Shown here: positions 23,190-32,486 of the stretch, piece after piece
Layout of the letters: the number at the start of each line of letters is the position of its first letter
Position numbering within the stretch: position 1 is the first letter of the stretch
NCBI RefSeq assembly: GCF_001293125.1
Contig: NZ_CP009312.1
Span: forward strand, 1,587,447 to 1,651,446
Reading direction: 5' to 3'
DNA from: Lawsonella clevelandensis
Lineage (GTDB): Bacteria; Actinomycetota; Actinomycetes; Mycobacteriales; Mycobacteriaceae
DNA: 64,000 nt
Made by a program: the position numbers and the translations under genes
The notes under the pieces: generated by a model
Databases searched by the model: none
Seen by the model: the letters and a program-made list of their open reading frames with translations, nothing else
Told to the model about the DNA's origin: nothing

Positions 23190-23234
23190 ACGTCACCTAG
23201 AGAAATAAGGAAAAGAGAATAAAAATGCGGTAGT

Positions 23235-23308
23235 GGCAAGTTTAGAAGTTCGACAAATGCTTGTGGGCAAAAATTCCCTCCACACACGCAAGTTGCCAGA
23301 AACTTGCC
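23235..23308. promoter_or_regulatory. Repeated GGCAAGTT half-sites upstream of proA
   Basis: GGCAAGTTT (23235-23243) is repeated inverted as AAACTTGCC (23300-23308). A third arm, GCAAGTT (23288-23294), can pair with AACTTGC (23301-23307) as a 7-bp, 6-nt-loop hairpin. The region lies between the divergent hypothetical gene and proA, so it could be an operator pair or two mutually exclusive leader hairpins. Confidence 0.4.
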
Positions 23309-23363
23309 GGAAGGAGTCCCGGGCACGCCCGCCTCTTTCAGCCGGAAAGGTAGGCTAGACAGC

Positions 23364-24614
23364 ATGACCGCTACTGATGAACTGCGCGAGGACATTCTCG
23401 CCGCCGCTGCTCGTTCCAAAGCCGCCTCGCGGGCCATCGGCCTGCTCACCGCCACGCAGAAGAACGAAATCCTGCAGACCGCCGCCCGTACCCTTCTCAA
23501 CCGGGTCGACGAAATCCTGGCCGCCAACCAGGAGGATATCGAGACCGCCCGCAGCAAAGGTACCAGCGACGCCATGGTCGATCGCCTCGCGCTCGACCAG
23601 GCCCGTATCGAAGGCATCGCTGGCGGTCTCACTCAGGTCGCCGGTCTGCCCGACCCCGTCGGCGAAGTGCTTCGCGGCCGTACTCTCGGTAATGGTCTCA
23701 AACTGCGGCAGATCCGCGTTCCGCTGGGTGTTGTCGGTATCGTCTACGAAGCCCGACCCAACGTCACCGTCGATGCGTTCGGCCTAGCCCTCAAGTCTGG
23801 GAACGCGGTCATCCTCCGTGGCTCCAAGTCCGCAGCACGCTCGAACGCTGCCCTCGTCGCGATCCTGCGCGACGTCCTCACCTCCTGTGGGGCACCCGCA
23901 GATGGCGTCCAGCTCATCAGCTCAGAATCTCACGACACCGTCACTCACCTCATTCAGGCACGCGGACTAGTCGATGTCGTCATTCCGCGCGGTGGTGCCA
24001 ACCTCATCAATGCAGTCGTCCAGAACGCCACCGTTCCCACTATCGAAACTGGCACCGGCAACTGCCACATCTACCTCCACTCCGCAGCGGACCTGGAGAT
24101 GGGCATCGCCTGCATGCTGAATGGCAAGACGCGCCGCTGCTCCGTATGCAACGCCACCGAAACCGTACTAGTTGACAAAGGCCTGGGGGACGACGGTCTG
24201 CAGGCGGTGCTCGACGCTTTGGACGGCGCCGGCGTCACCGTCCATGGGGATCTACCCGGCCTGGTTCCCGCCACCGACGAGGACTGGGGCAACGAATACC
24301 TCAGCATGGACATCGCCCTCAAAGTAGTCGATGGTCTGGAGGAAGCTGTCGACCACATCAACACCTGGGGCTCCGGGCACTCCGAATCCATCATCACCAG
24401 GGATGTTACCGTTGCCCAGCAGTTCACCGACTGCGTCGATGCAGCAGCCGTCTACGTCAACACTTCCACGGCCTTCACCGACGGCGAACAATTCGGCATG
24501 GGCGCTGAAATGGGTATCTCCACCCAGAAGCTGCACGCGCGCGGCCCCATGGCACTCCCAGAATTGACCAGTGCCAAGTGGGTTATTTGGGGAACTGGCC
24601 AAACTCGACCCTAG
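23364..24614 (+). CDS. proA: Gamma-glutamyl phosphate reductase
   Basis: Second step of proline synthesis: NADPH-dependent reduction of gamma-glutamyl phosphate to glutamate semialdehyde. About 416 residues of the aldehyde-dehydrogenase superfamily. The nucleotide-binding segment is [18 protein letters not shown], the catalytic Cys262 is in CSVCNATET, and the C-terminal [20 protein letters not shown] is typical. ATG 23364 (MTATDEL) is taken over the upstream in-frame start at 23304, because the extra residues are not family-like. nadD starts 7 bases after its stop. Confidence 0.96.
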   Translation: MTATDELREDILAAAARSKAASRAIGLLTATQKNEILQTAARTLLNRVDEILAANQEDIETARSKGTSDAMVDRLALDQARIEGIAGGLTQVAGLPDPVGEVLRGRTLGNGLKLRQIRVPLGVVGIVYEARPNVTVDAFGLALKSGNAVILRGSKSAARSNAALVAILRDVLTSCGAPADGVQLISSESHDTVTHLIQARGLVDVVIPRGGANLINAVVQNATVPTIETGTGNCHIYLHSAADLEMGIACMLNGKTRRCSVCNATETVLVDKGLGDDGLQAVLDALDGAGVTVHGDLPGLVPATDEDWGNEYLSMDIALKVVDGLEEAVDHINTWGSGHSESIITRDVTVAQQFTDCVDAAAVYVNTSTAFTDGEQFGMGAEMGISTQKLHARGPMALPELTSAKWVIWGTGQTRP

Positions 24615-24621
24615 GTACACA

Positions 24622-25335
24622 ATGATGGATAGCACACGGCACTCTCCCGCCACTAGCCGCCTCGGTATTATGGGTGGTACTTTCGACCCCATCCACCACG
24701 GTCATCTGGTGGCAGCTAGCGAGGTCGCTGCCCGCTTCGACCTCGATGATGTCGTCTTTGTCCCCACTGGAGAACCGTGGCAGAAGCACGGCCGGCGGGT
24801 GAGCTCGGGGGAAGACCGCTATCTGATGACGGTGATCGCCACCGCCTCCAACCCACGCTTCTCGGTGAGCCGCTGTGACCTTGATCGGCAGGGGCCAACG
24901 TACACCATCGATACGTTGCACGATATCCAATCTCAGCACCCGGAAAGCGAACTCTACTTCATCACTGGTGCCGATGCCCTCTCCAAAATTGTGACGTGGC
25001 AGAACTGGGAACAGCTTTTCGACATGGCGCACTTCGTTGGTGTCACGCGCCCCGGCTACACTATTGATGAAGAGTTACAGAGCCGCCTTCCGGAAGGCCG
25101 TGTCACTCTTCTCGAGATTCCCGCTCTGGCGATCTCATCGACCGAATGCCGGCGTCGTACCGAGGAGGGGATGCCCGTGTGGTACCTCGTTCCCGATGGT
25201 GTTGTGCAGTACATTGCGAAGCGCAACCTGTACCGGCCGGATGATTCTGCGCGTGCCGACGGCACCGCTGTCGCAACTGCCCCCGTTCCAATGCCCCCTG
25301 ATGCTTACACCACTATTTCGAAGGAGAATGCGTGA
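24622..25335 (+). CDS. nadD: Nicotinate-nucleotide adenylyltransferase
   Basis: Joins nicotinate mononucleotide and ATP to deamido-NAD in NAD synthesis. 237 residues. The nucleotidyltransferase signature [11 protein letters not shown] is at 18-28 and the second ATP-binding motif ISSTECRRR is present. A C-terminal tail of about 30 residues extends past the usual end. The start ATG 24622 follows the proA stop by 7 bases, and an upstream in-frame start would run into proA. The last four bases (GTGA) overlap the rsfS start, showing translational coupling. Confidence 0.95.
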   Translation: MMDSTRHSPATSRLGIMGGTFDPIHHGHLVAASEVAARFDLDDVVFVPTGEPWQKHGRRVSSGEDRYLMTVIATASNPRFSVSRCDLDRQGPTYTIDTLHDIQSQHPESELYFITGADALSKIVTWQNWEQLFDMAHFVGVTRPGYTIDEELQSRLPEGRVTLLEIPALAISSTECRRRTEEGMPVWYLVPDGVVQYIAKRNLYRPDDSARADGTAVATAPVPMPPDAYTTISKENA

Positions 25336-25742
25336 CAGCCTCTGCTAACGCAATCGAGATCGCTACCTGGGCGGCCCAAGCCGCAGACAGCAAGAAAGCC
25401 GACAATATTCGTATTCTGGATGTGTCTGAGCGGCTTGCCATCACTGATTGCTTCGTCATCGCCTCTGCCGACAATGAGCGCCAAGTCAATGCCATTGTGG
25501 ACGGTGTAGAAGAAGCTCTGCTCAAGCACAAGGTCAAGCCTGTCCGTCGAGAAGGTGGCAAAGAAGGCCGCTGGATCCTCATTGACTTTGTGGATGTTGT
25601 CGTCCACGTGCAGCATGCTGACGAACGTGAGTTTTACGGTCTCGACTCCCTGTGGAAAGACTGCCCCGAAATCTCATGGGGGTCCGCCGTAGATGCCGTT
25701 ACCGCGGGCGACGCTGTAGAAGCTGAGGCCACAGAGGGATAG
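25332..25742 (+). CDS. rsfS: Ribosomal silencing factor RsfS
   Basis: Binds L14 on the 50S subunit and blocks subunit joining in poor nutrient conditions. 136 residues, normal for the family. The hallmarks are [36 protein letters not shown] and the ending [16 protein letters not shown]. The GTG start overlaps the nadD stop, and AAGGAG lies at 25321-25326. nadD-rsfS linkage is widespread in bacteria. The next gene, gpgP, follows after 13 bases. Confidence 0.96.
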   Translation: MTASANAIEIATWAAQAADSKKADNIRILDVSERLAITDCFVIASADNERQVNAIVDGVEEALLKHKVKPVRREGGKEGRWILIDFVDVVVHVQHADEREFYGLDSLWKDCPEISWGSAVDAVTAGDAVEAEATEG

Positions 25743-25755
25743 CAGAGGAATAACT

Positions 25756-26478
25756 GTGTCCTTCCGTCGACTCATACTGCTCCGGCATGGGGAAACTGAA
25801 TTCAATCTCGCCCGCCGCATGCAGGGCCACCTCGACGTGGAACTGTCCGCCCGCGGACGAGAGCAAGCTAGTCGCGTCGCTCCTATGCTCGCCGCTAAAC
25901 ACCCCCTTGCCATTGTGAGCTCTGATGCGCAACGAGCCACCCATACTGCCCAAGCAGTAAGTGATCTGTGCGGTGTGTCCGTGCAGCTCGATAGCCGCCT
26001 ACGGGAAACTGATATGGGCGAATGGACGGGACTCGACCATACAGAAGTGGAGGCCCGCTGGCCCGGTGACCGTCCGAAATGGCGTTCCGACCCCACCTTC
26101 GCTCCTCCTGGCGGAGAAACCCGTTTGGCGGTAGCGGCGCGCGCTATGGAGGTTGTCCGTGACCTCCACCACCGCCTCACCGACTGGGGCCAGGATGACC
26201 GTCCTGTCCTTCTCGTCGCTCATGGTGGAACCTTCCTGGCCTTAGCTGCCGCGCTCATCGACTCACCGCTGCAGAACTACGCTACATTCTCCGCGTTGGG
26301 AAACACCTCCTGGTCCCAATTCACGGAGTGGCCGCAATACTTCACCGAAGCGGATCTCGACCAGCACCCCGCAGCAGCTGGCCCCCGCATCCCCGCGATA
26401 CCCCCCATCCAACCCGGCTACCAGTGGCGGGTCGATATCTGGAACTCCACTACTCACTTGGGAAACGACGCGTTCTGA
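25756..26478 (+). CDS. gpgP: Histidine phosphatase, probable glucosyl-3-phosphoglycerate phosphatase
   Basis: 240-residue phosphoglycerate-mutase-fold phosphatase. The catalytic phospho-acceptor His11 is in LLRHGETEFN and the second His156 is in LLVAHGGTF; RETDMGEWTG carries the acid/base Glu region. In M. tuberculosis the gene after nadD and rsfS (Rv2419c) encodes GpgP, which dephosphorylates glucosyl-3-phosphoglycerate on the way to methylglucose lipopolysaccharides. Gene order and residues match, so I assign that role by inference; a generic cobC/gpm-like phosphatase is the alternative. Its TGA overlaps the next ATG by one base. Confidence 0.8.
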   Translation: MSFRRLILLRHGETEFNLARRMQGHLDVELSARGREQASRVAPMLAAKHPLAIVSSDAQRATHTAQAVSDLCGVSVQLDSRLRETDMGEWTGLDHTEVEARWPGDRPKWRSDPTFAPPGGETRLAVAARAMEVVRDLHHRLTDWGQDDRPVLLVAHGGTFLALAAALIDSPLQNYATFSALGNTSWSQFTEWPQYFTEADLDQHPAAAGPRIPAIPPIQPGYQWRVDIWNSTTHLGNDAF

Positions 26479-27269
26479 TGACAGACCAGCCGGCCGATCA
26501 CGACACTACTGCCGAGCGTCAGGCGTTATCCGCCTATGATGTGTCCGCACTATGCGACCATACAAAGCTTCTTGTGTTTGGAGACTCCCTCACCCACTTC
26601 GGGCCAGAAGGTGCTTTACCTCCCCACGATCTGCGTCTCTGGCCGGCGGCACTCGCCCACGATATGGGCCTTGAGTTAGCGCTCTTCGCGGAAGCTGGCT
26701 GGACGACGCGCCAAGGATGGTGGGCCATGACCCGAAACCCCACTATCTGGGAAGCTATCGCTGAATCCTCCGCCGTCGTCCTTGGGTTGTGCAGTATGGA
26801 CTCCATGCCCTCTCCGCTACCCACCGCATTGCGGGAGGGGCTGCGGTATATTCGCCCCCCGCGCTTACGTCGAGCCGTGCGGAAAGGCTATCTGGCTCTG
26901 CAACCACAACTATCCCCCTATCTGCCATGGCAGGCACTTCCTCCCCATCTCACAGTCGAGTACCTGGAACGGATGCGCAACGCCATTACAGTGGTGCGAG
27001 CCGATGTCCCCATTGTCGCTGTCGCACCCTGCGGCCATTGGGGAAAATCCTATGGTTATGCACAGCCAGGTCGCGATAAAACTGGTGCCGCAGTGCACCA
27101 GTGGGCACAACAAAAGGGTATTCCCGTCGTTGATCTCTACGCTGAGACTCGCAGCTACGTTGATAACCACATCGGTAATCCTGACGGTTTGCACTGGGGG
27201 TTTGACGCACATCGTGATGTTGCCGACGCTTTCCTCCGAACCTTCCACACTCACACAAACTGGGGATAA
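26478..27269 (+). CDS. octT: SGNH/GDSL hydrolase, probable diglucosylglycerate octanoyltransferase
   Basis: 263 residues. The block I nucleophile Ser37 is in VFGDSLTHFG and the catalytic pair Asp236/His239 is in NPDGLHWG, so the SGNH triad is present. There is no signal peptide, so the enzyme is cytosolic. It overlaps gpgP by one base (TGATG), the same pairing as Rv2418c-Rv2419c, where Rv2418c is OctT, the octanoyltransferase of methylglucose lipopolysaccharide synthesis. The name is therefore inferred from family plus neighbour. The upstream start at 26328 would lie inside gpgP and is rejected. Confidence 0.75.
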   Translation: MTDQPADHDTTAERQALSAYDVSALCDHTKLLVFGDSLTHFGPEGALPPHDLRLWPAALAHDMGLELALFAEAGWTTRQGWWAMTRNPTIWEAIAESSAVVLGLCSMDSMPSPLPTALREGLRYIRPPRLRRAVRKGYLALQPQLSPYLPWQALPPHLTVEYLERMRNAITVVRADVPIVAVAPCGHWGKSYGYAQPGRDKTGAAVHQWAQQKGIPVVDLYAETRSYVDNHIGNPDGLHWGFDAHRDVADAFLRTFHTHTNWG

Positions 27270-27329
27270 CCTTTTGCCGCCGGCTGGTTCGCCATAGTAA
27301 AGGACGATACCCTCTTCTACGCTGCTGGT

Positions 27330-28028
27330 ATGCCACACCGCCCACCCATCAGTGTTTACCCACCCAACGCGCCCACCTGGGCACAGAGTGGATGGGGCAG
27401 CGAAGAACACGCCACCCCGCCCGACCCTGACCCAACTCACTCGCCACCCTCATCCCGACCGTTTGCTGCTGCTTCTGCTATTCCTGGAGCACAGCGGATA
27501 ACGCACTGGTGGGCAACCATGACAAGCCTGCAACTACGCGGATTCGTTATCGCCGTGATGGTGTTGGTGGGACTCTCCACGACAAGCCTCATCGCCAACT
27601 ATTGGATGCTCCATGCCAGTGGAGTCTCCCCGGTAAGTCTGCGGTCCGCCCAGTCTGCCCCAACTATGCAGAACAGCAACTCTAACTCCGGACAGCCAGC
27701 CGAGGTTCGCACCGTCACCCTGACAACCACACCACCCACCGGCAGGGGCGCGCTCGAAACGGCGACGAGCACCAGCGAGCCTTCTGCAGGAGGAGCCACA
27801 CTGCAAGCGGGTTCAGCAGCGTCTTCACCGGCCAACGGCCTTATTAACATCAATACTGCTTCTGTTGCAGAGCTTGACGGGCTTCCCGGTGTCGGTCCCG
27901 CCACCGCACAAGCCATCGTTGATTACCGCACCACGAACGGGCCCTTTTCCAGTGTGGAGGAACTGACTGCCGTCGATGGGATTGGTGAGGGCAAACTCGC
28001 CAAGATGCGCGGACATGCCACCGTTTAG
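27330..28028 (+). CDS. comEA: ComEA-like helix-hairpin-helix DNA-binding protein
   Basis: 232 residues. A Pro-rich cytoplasmic N-terminus (about 65 residues), one membrane helix near 70-90, a Thr/Ser-rich linker, then a C-terminal pair of helix-hairpin-helix motifs (LININTASVAELDGLPGVG and LTAVDGIGEGKLAKM) that bind double-stranded DNA at the cell surface during uptake. The comEC frame overlaps its 3' end. Natural competence is not established in most relatives, and no other competence genes are in this window, so the transport role is only inferred. Confidence 0.85.
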   Translation: MPHRPPISVYPPNAPTWAQSGWGSEEHATPPDPDPTHSPPSSRPFAAASAIPGAQRITHWWATMTSLQLRGFVIAVMVLVGLSTTSLIANYWMLHASGVSPVSLRSAQSAPTMQNSNSNSGQPAEVRTVTLTTTPPTGRGALETATSTSEPSAGGATLQAGSAASSPANGLININTASVAELDGLPGVGPATAQAIVDYRTTNGPFSSVEELTAVDGIGEGKLAKMRGHATV

Positions 28029-30180
28029 CAGGAACGATACCCACCTTCCGCACCGGCATGGGGACCGTGTCCACGACATTCGTCTCGTTGTACCGGCTCT
28101 TTGCCTGTGGGCGACTGCCCTAGCAGGTGCAGAAGGGGGGATACATATCCTGGGAGGAATTGTAGCGAGTGCGTCCGTCGGGGCTGTCATTGTGTGGCGA
28201 GTTCGCCGGCGTAGGTTAGAGTCTCCGCTCGCGTCTCTTATTCTTGCGGCGTTGCTTGCGGTAGTGCTGGGTGGTGCCGCAGTGCTGCCACACCTGTTTC
28301 TCACCGAGCTGGGGAGGCGCGAGCTCTATTCTGCGCCCACGACCGCTTCTGGCCTGTCTGCCCCATTCGCTGCCCGCACCCCGGTCGCTGCCCGCACCCC
28401 GGTAGCTGCCCATGCCCCGTCAGTTACCGCCTCCGCCCCTCGACTCCTGGGGTCCCCCACGGCAGCCTCATCGCGGGTGGTCATCGGCCGTATCACCAGT
28501 AGACCACTCCATAATGTCACTGGTACGCGCTTTACGCTACGCACCGCCCATGGGGAGATGATTATCCATGCCCGCGCAGCACAGTTTCAAAAACTTGTTT
28601 TAGGACAACGTGTCACACTGGTTGTTAAACCGTTACGGCCACCAGACCACCATCTCAGCTTGGGGGAGTGGCGGGCAATTTATCTCCGTAGTGCCCGTGC
28701 ACCGCAGGGAATGTGGGCATTTTCTGCACTCGTTGCACGGCAATGGGAGGAGGCGCTTACCCTTGCTGACACAGCGGGTCTCACCACCAGTCTGCATGCG
28801 CTCGCCCGCGGAATGACCATTGGCGACACCTCCGGCCTCACTCCAGACCAGCAGCGCTGCTACCGCGCCAGTGGCCTCACTCACCTCACTGCCGTCAGTG
28901 GTGCCAATGTCAGCTATGTGCTGCTCCTCGCAGGAGTCACGCTCCATCACGCTTCCCCACGCCGCCGGGTAATCGTGCACTCTCTCCTCCTTGTTCTCTT
29001 CGCGGCGCTGATCGGTCCCGAACCAGCCGTGCTCCGTGCCACGATCAGCGGAGCCGTTGGCGTACTTGCACTGTGGGAAGGTGGACGGAGCGCCGCGTTT
29101 CCTGCACTCGGAGCAGGCATACTCAGCCTTATCATCGTCTCACCGCTTTTTGCGGTGTCCCCCGGATTTCTCCTTTCTGTAGCGGCCACCGCAGCACTCA
29201 TCTGGGCGGCACCTCGCCTCGCCGAGCAACTCACACAGTTGGGTCTTCCCCTTGTTGTGGGCGAGGTGCTGGCGGTGGCAGCGGTAGCCGCCAGCAGCAC
29301 ACTTCCACTAAGCCTCTACCTTTTTGGGACCGCTAGCGTTCTTGGGGTGCTCGCCAATACTGTGGTTGCACCGGTTGTTCCCCTCATCACCGCTGTTGGG
29401 TTGGTGGGGGTAGCCACGAGTCTCTTCTTCCCGCCTGTGGGGGCAGTAGTGCTGATGGTGCTGTTGCCTGCATTGTGGTGGGTAGAGAAGGTGGGAAGGG
29501 CACTGGGTGGCCCCGGTTGGGCTCAGCTTGCTCTCCCCGAGAAGCTTTCCCCAGGACTTGTTCCAACTCTGGTCCCCAGCTTGCTGGCCACCGCTGTGCT
29601 TGCTGCGGCGGTGCTCGCCTGCCACACACGGAGAGGGAGGGGAGTGGTTGTCGCTCTCGTCATAGTGGCTGGGGTAGTAACGGGCGGACATGCTGCCGGA
29701 AGCTATCGGCATATGACGACCTGCCAACGTCAGCCAGATGCTCTCACTCTGGTGTCTTCGGCATCGGACTTCACCGCATCGCCTTTCACTGCCACGGGCG
29801 CTACGCACACTGTGGGGGTTAAACACCAAGGATCGCACCACCAATCGCAGCGCTCGGTCATCCTCCTAGAGGGTAGACTCACCGCAGCGGCCCTGCCACA
29901 CATTGATGAACTTGCCGCCAGTATGCAGCATCCCGTTCTTGTGCATCTGAGCACGGCGGCATCCCACGCCACCATCACGCGCGGATCCCGCCCTTCTGCT
30001 CATCGCTCTGGCCCGACACCCTTCAGTGTCTCCCCGCGGGTGTCTCCTACAGAATCTTCCGTGGCGTCCTCTCGCGTGTCCTTCACTCCGGGCGGCACCC
30101 CTGTCGTCGAACTGGCAGCAGGCGAGACGGTGACAATCACCGCGACCAACCAGATTTGTGCCATCGGCATGGCAAGATAG
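28015..30180 (+). CDS. comEC: ComEC/Rec2-family membrane protein lacking a metallo-beta-lactamase domain
   Basis: About 721 residues. Three N-terminal membrane helices, an extracytoplasmic region starting with the repeat AARTPVAARTPVAA, then the competence domain (GMTIGDTSGLTPDQQRCYR and GLTHLTAVSGANVSYVLLL) with many helices to about residue 560. The C-terminal 160 residues are Ser/Thr/His-rich; I do not find the metallo-beta-lactamase HxHxDH motif present in many ComEC proteins. The mycobacterial homologue is also short. ATG 28015 is chosen; an in-frame GTG/ATG start at 27976 would overlap comEA more. The stop is 4 bases before holA. Confidence 0.85.
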   Translation: MPPFSRNDTHLPHRHGDRVHDIRLVVPALCLWATALAGAEGGIHILGGIVASASVGAVIVWRVRRRRLESPLASLILAALLAVVLGGAAVLPHLFLTELGRRELYSAPTTASGLSAPFAARTPVAARTPVAAHAPSVTASAPRLLGSPTAASSRVVIGRITSRPLHNVTGTRFTLRTAHGEMIIHARAAQFQKLVLGQRVTLVVKPLRPPDHHLSLGEWRAIYLRSARAPQGMWAFSALVARQWEEALTLADTAGLTTSLHALARGMTIGDTSGLTPDQQRCYRASGLTHLTAVSGANVSYVLLLAGVTLHHASPRRRVIVHSLLLVLFAALIGPEPAVLRATISGAVGVLALWEGGRSAAFPALGAGILSLIIVSPLFAVSPGFLLSVAATAALIWAAPRLAEQLTQLGLPLVVGEVLAVAAVAASSTLPLSLYLFGTASVLGVLANTVVAPVVPLITAVGLVGVATSLFFPPVGAVVLMVLLPALWWVEKVGRALGGPGWAQLALPEKLSPGLVPTLVPSLLATAVLAAAVLACHTRRGRGVVVALVIVAGVVTGGHAAGSYRHMTTCQRQPDALTLVSSASDFTASPFTATGATHTVGVKHQGSHHQSQRSVILLEGRLTAAALPHIDELAASMQHPVLVHLSTAASHATITRGSRPSAHRSGPTPFSVSPRVSPTESSVASSRVSFTPGGTPVVELAAGETVTITATNQICAIGMAR

Positions 30181-30184
30181 AGGC

Positions 30185-31147
30185 GTGAACCCTCTGCAGC
30201 TCATTCTTGGTGACGAAGAATTCCTCATCGACCGTGCTATCGCCAGCATCATCCGGGGCGTGCGTGCGGGAATGCAGAGCAACCCGGAAGAACTTCCCGT
30301 TACCAAACTCCGTGCGGGCGATGTCACACCGTCCGAAATTGTCGAACTGCTGAGCCCCTCTCTCTTCGCGGAAGACCGCGTTGTTGTCCTTGAAGCAGCT
30401 GGCGAAGCCGGCAAAGAGGCAGCAGCCACCATCGAACAGGCAGTACACGAACCAGCGCCAGGGATCGTCCTAGTAGTGGTTCACAGTGGTGGAGGCCGTG
30501 CAAAAAACCTCGTTACCGTCTTAAAGAAGGCAGGTGCGGAGGTGACGGAATGCCCGAAGATCACCAAGGTGAGTGAAAGGGAGGCCTTTGTTATCAACGA
30601 GTTTCGTAACCTGGGTGTCCGTCCTAGTAGCGATGCCGTCCATGCGCTTCTTGATGCCATTGGTGGGGATCTTCGGGAGCTGGCCTCCGCAGTGACCCAA
30701 TTGGTTGCGGATACTGGGGGACGGGTAGACTCAGCGGCTGTCAGGCGCTACTACGCGGGGGTGGCGGGTGTTACCGGATTTCAGGTTGCCGACGATACAC
30801 TCGCGGGGAACACGGCGGCTGCGTTGACAGCTCTCCGCTGGGCACTAGTGGGAGGTCTGCATCCTGTTCCGATCGCGGATGCGTTGGGAGATTCCCTCTT
30901 AGGGATGGCACGTCTTTCTGCTATCGGTCGCGTGGATCCCTACTCTTCCGCGAAAACATTGGGTATGCCGCCCTGGAAGATCAAAAAGATTCAGCAGCAA
31001 CTGCGGGGATGGGATGCTGCTCGCCTGGCGCAGGCGATGCAGATTGCTACCGAGCTGAATGGGGCAGTGAAAGGGCAATCAGCGGATGCTGAGTATGCCC
31101 TGGAGAAAGCTGTCCGGGAGATTTCTCAACTGGCAGGCCGGCGCTAA
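30185..31147 (+). CDS. holA: DNA polymerase III subunit delta
   Basis: Clamp-loader subunit that opens the beta sliding clamp. About 320 residues. It begins MNPLQLILGDEEFLIDRAIAS, the family start, followed by the AAA-like domain with VLEAAGEAGKEAAATIEQ, and ends with the C-terminal collar region (YALEKAVREISQL). GTG 30185 follows the comEC stop by 4 bases and gives the conserved N-terminus; the in-frame start at 30158 lies inside comEC. The comEC-holA-rpsT order is conserved in Mycobacteriales. Confidence 0.93.
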   Translation: MNPLQLILGDEEFLIDRAIASIIRGVRAGMQSNPEELPVTKLRAGDVTPSEIVELLSPSLFAEDRVVVLEAAGEAGKEAAATIEQAVHEPAPGIVLVVVHSGGGRAKNLVTVLKKAGAEVTECPKITKVSEREAFVINEFRNLGVRPSSDAVHALLDAIGGDLRELASAVTQLVADTGGRVDSAAVRRYYAGVAGVTGFQVADDTLAGNTAAALTALRWALVGGLHPVPIADALGDSLLGMARLSAIGRVDPYSSAKTLGMPPWKIKKIQQQLRGWDAARLAQAMQIATELNGAVKGQSADAEYALEKAVREISQLAGRR

Positions 31148-31234
31148 GGCTTGTTACCTAGCTCATTCGCTCTCCTCGATAGCTGGGGTGACGGGTGAGA
31201 CGATGATTGCTGCCACGATATGTGTCTCTCTATA

Positions 31235-31275
31235 GCAGAAGCGCCGGTCGGGATAACCCGAACCGGCGCTTCTGC
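31235..31275. terminator. Shared terminator of holA and rpsT
   Basis: GCAGAAGCGCCGGT (31235-31248) pairs perfectly with ACCGGCGCTTCTGC (31262-31275). The stem is extended by CGGG/CCCG across one bulged A, with an ATAA loop. Lying between convergent genes, it can stop transcription from both sides, although neither flank has a long T-run. Confidence 0.75.
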
Positions 31276-31291
31276 GATGTGCTAGCGCAGA

Positions 31292-31552
31292 TTAGAGAGC
31301 GTTGGTCTGCTGAGCCATAGCGGACTTCTTGTTGGCCGCCTGGTTCTTGTGGATGACGCCTTTGCTCACAGCCTTGTCGAGAGAGCGGCTGGCGACGCGC
31401 AGAGCCTCAGTGGCTTTTTCCTTGTCGCCAGCTTCAGCTGCCTCACGGAAGGCGCGGATATCAGTACGCAGAGCAGACTTAATGGCCTGGTTACGAAGAC
31501 GGGCGCGCTCGTTGGTGCGGATCCGCTTCTTCTGGGACTTGATGTTTGCCAC
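31292..31552 (-). CDS. rpsT: 30S ribosomal protein S20
   Basis: Primary 16S rRNA-binding protein of 86 residues. It starts [21 protein letters not shown] and contains the conserved [19 protein letters not shown] segment near the C-terminus. On the reverse strand, GAGG lies about 10 bases before the ATG. It is convergent with holA, as in mycobacteria, and has its own promoter region in the 189 bases on its upstream side. Confidence 0.98.
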   Translation of the reverse strand: MANIKSQKKRIRTNERARLRNQAIKSALRTDIRAFREAAEAGDKEKATEALRVASRSLDKAVSKGVIHKNQAANKKSAMAQQTNAL

Positions 31553-31741
31553 GTGGAAACCTCTGTAAGTTGTTGTGTTCTGGACTCAATGCTTATTTGA
31601 TTGCGGCGCGTTGCCCCGGGGCATCTCACTCGGCAGTATTCGTACAGAAAAGTACGGGACGTCCACCGGGTGCGCTATACGCAATCACCGAAGGTTCAGC
31701 TTAGCAAAGATACCGCTACCACTCAAAACCTGTTACCTGGT

Positions 31742-32314
31742 TCAGGACCAGCCGTACTCACCCCGCAGGCGGCGCGCGACCTGCTCAAAACGTTCCTTAT
31801 CGAGGATGGCCCCCTCACGGCGGATCCCCGCTTCTGGTACCTCTAAAACGCGATCTAGCCGCACGTAGCTCTCCCGATGCTGGCTATCCCAGGATCCACG
31901 GCCAAGATACTCCCAGTTGCTGTCCTCGCGACGGTGCGACTGCGAGGACAGCATGAGTCCCAACAACGTGTCACGATCGCGACCCACCACAAGTACCGGG
32001 CGATCTTTGCCTTCGCTGGCGTTCTCCTCGAACTCCACCCACGTCCACACGATCTCGCCCGGATCTGCCTTGCCATCCAGATCAGGGGAGTACACCAGGT
32101 GGCGGGCTACACTGCGGGCACTCTTAGCGTGACGGGTGGTGGGTCGACCGCCCCCACGGCTGATCTGCCGGTCGTGTGTATTTCCGCTAAAGCTCCGGAT
32201 GGCCTCCTGCGTTGCACGCGTAACAATACGACGCGTCGACGGATTACTGAGAATGTTCTTCGCGGCGCGCACCAAGGTACCGACGAGACGGCCGCCTTTT
32301 CCAGCTGGACTCAT
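31742..32314 (-). CDS. PemK/MazF-like protein with basic N-terminal extension
   Basis: 190 residues. The first 75 are basic and low in conservation (KSARSVARHLVYSPDLD at the end). The rest has the PemK/MazF beta-barrel start, PGEIVWTWVEF at 85-95 and KDRPVLVVGRD at 103-113, then LGLMLSSQSHRRED. In the MazF family the first motif forms the RNA-binding groove and the Arg-Pro motif packs the barrel. No antitoxin-size gene lies next to it, and the relative beside lepA in mycobacteria is also solitary. It may therefore be a domesticated nuclease fold rather than a toxin. Divergent from lepA. Confidence 0.7.
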   Translation of the reverse strand: MSPAGKGGRLVGTLVRAAKNILSNPSTRRIVTRATQEAIRSFSGNTHDRQISRGGGRPTTRHAKSARSVARHLVYSPDLDGKADPGEIVWTWVEFEENASEGKDRPVLVVGRDRDTLLGLMLSSQSHRREDSNWEYLGRGSWDSQHRESYVRLDRVLEVPEAGIRREGAILDKERFEQVARRLRGEYGWS

Positions 32315-32486
32315 ACGTCTCAGCGTACCGTGTGCCGGCGTACGCGCCCGCGGGAGCGACCTAAATTCCAGAAACTGCCACTTCGTGAGACACTAGAGGG
32401 GAATTCCCGTATCGGGACCGTGGGGCGAGTGGCTCTCACCCTCCGCACTACCCGACCCGTACTGTCCGAAAGGTTTGAGCACCTCT

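Noticed and set aside
28366-28410. Repeat in comEC as a CRISPR or minisatellite array
   Set aside because: Only two short in-frame copies without spacers; no CRISPR array was seen anywhere in the window.
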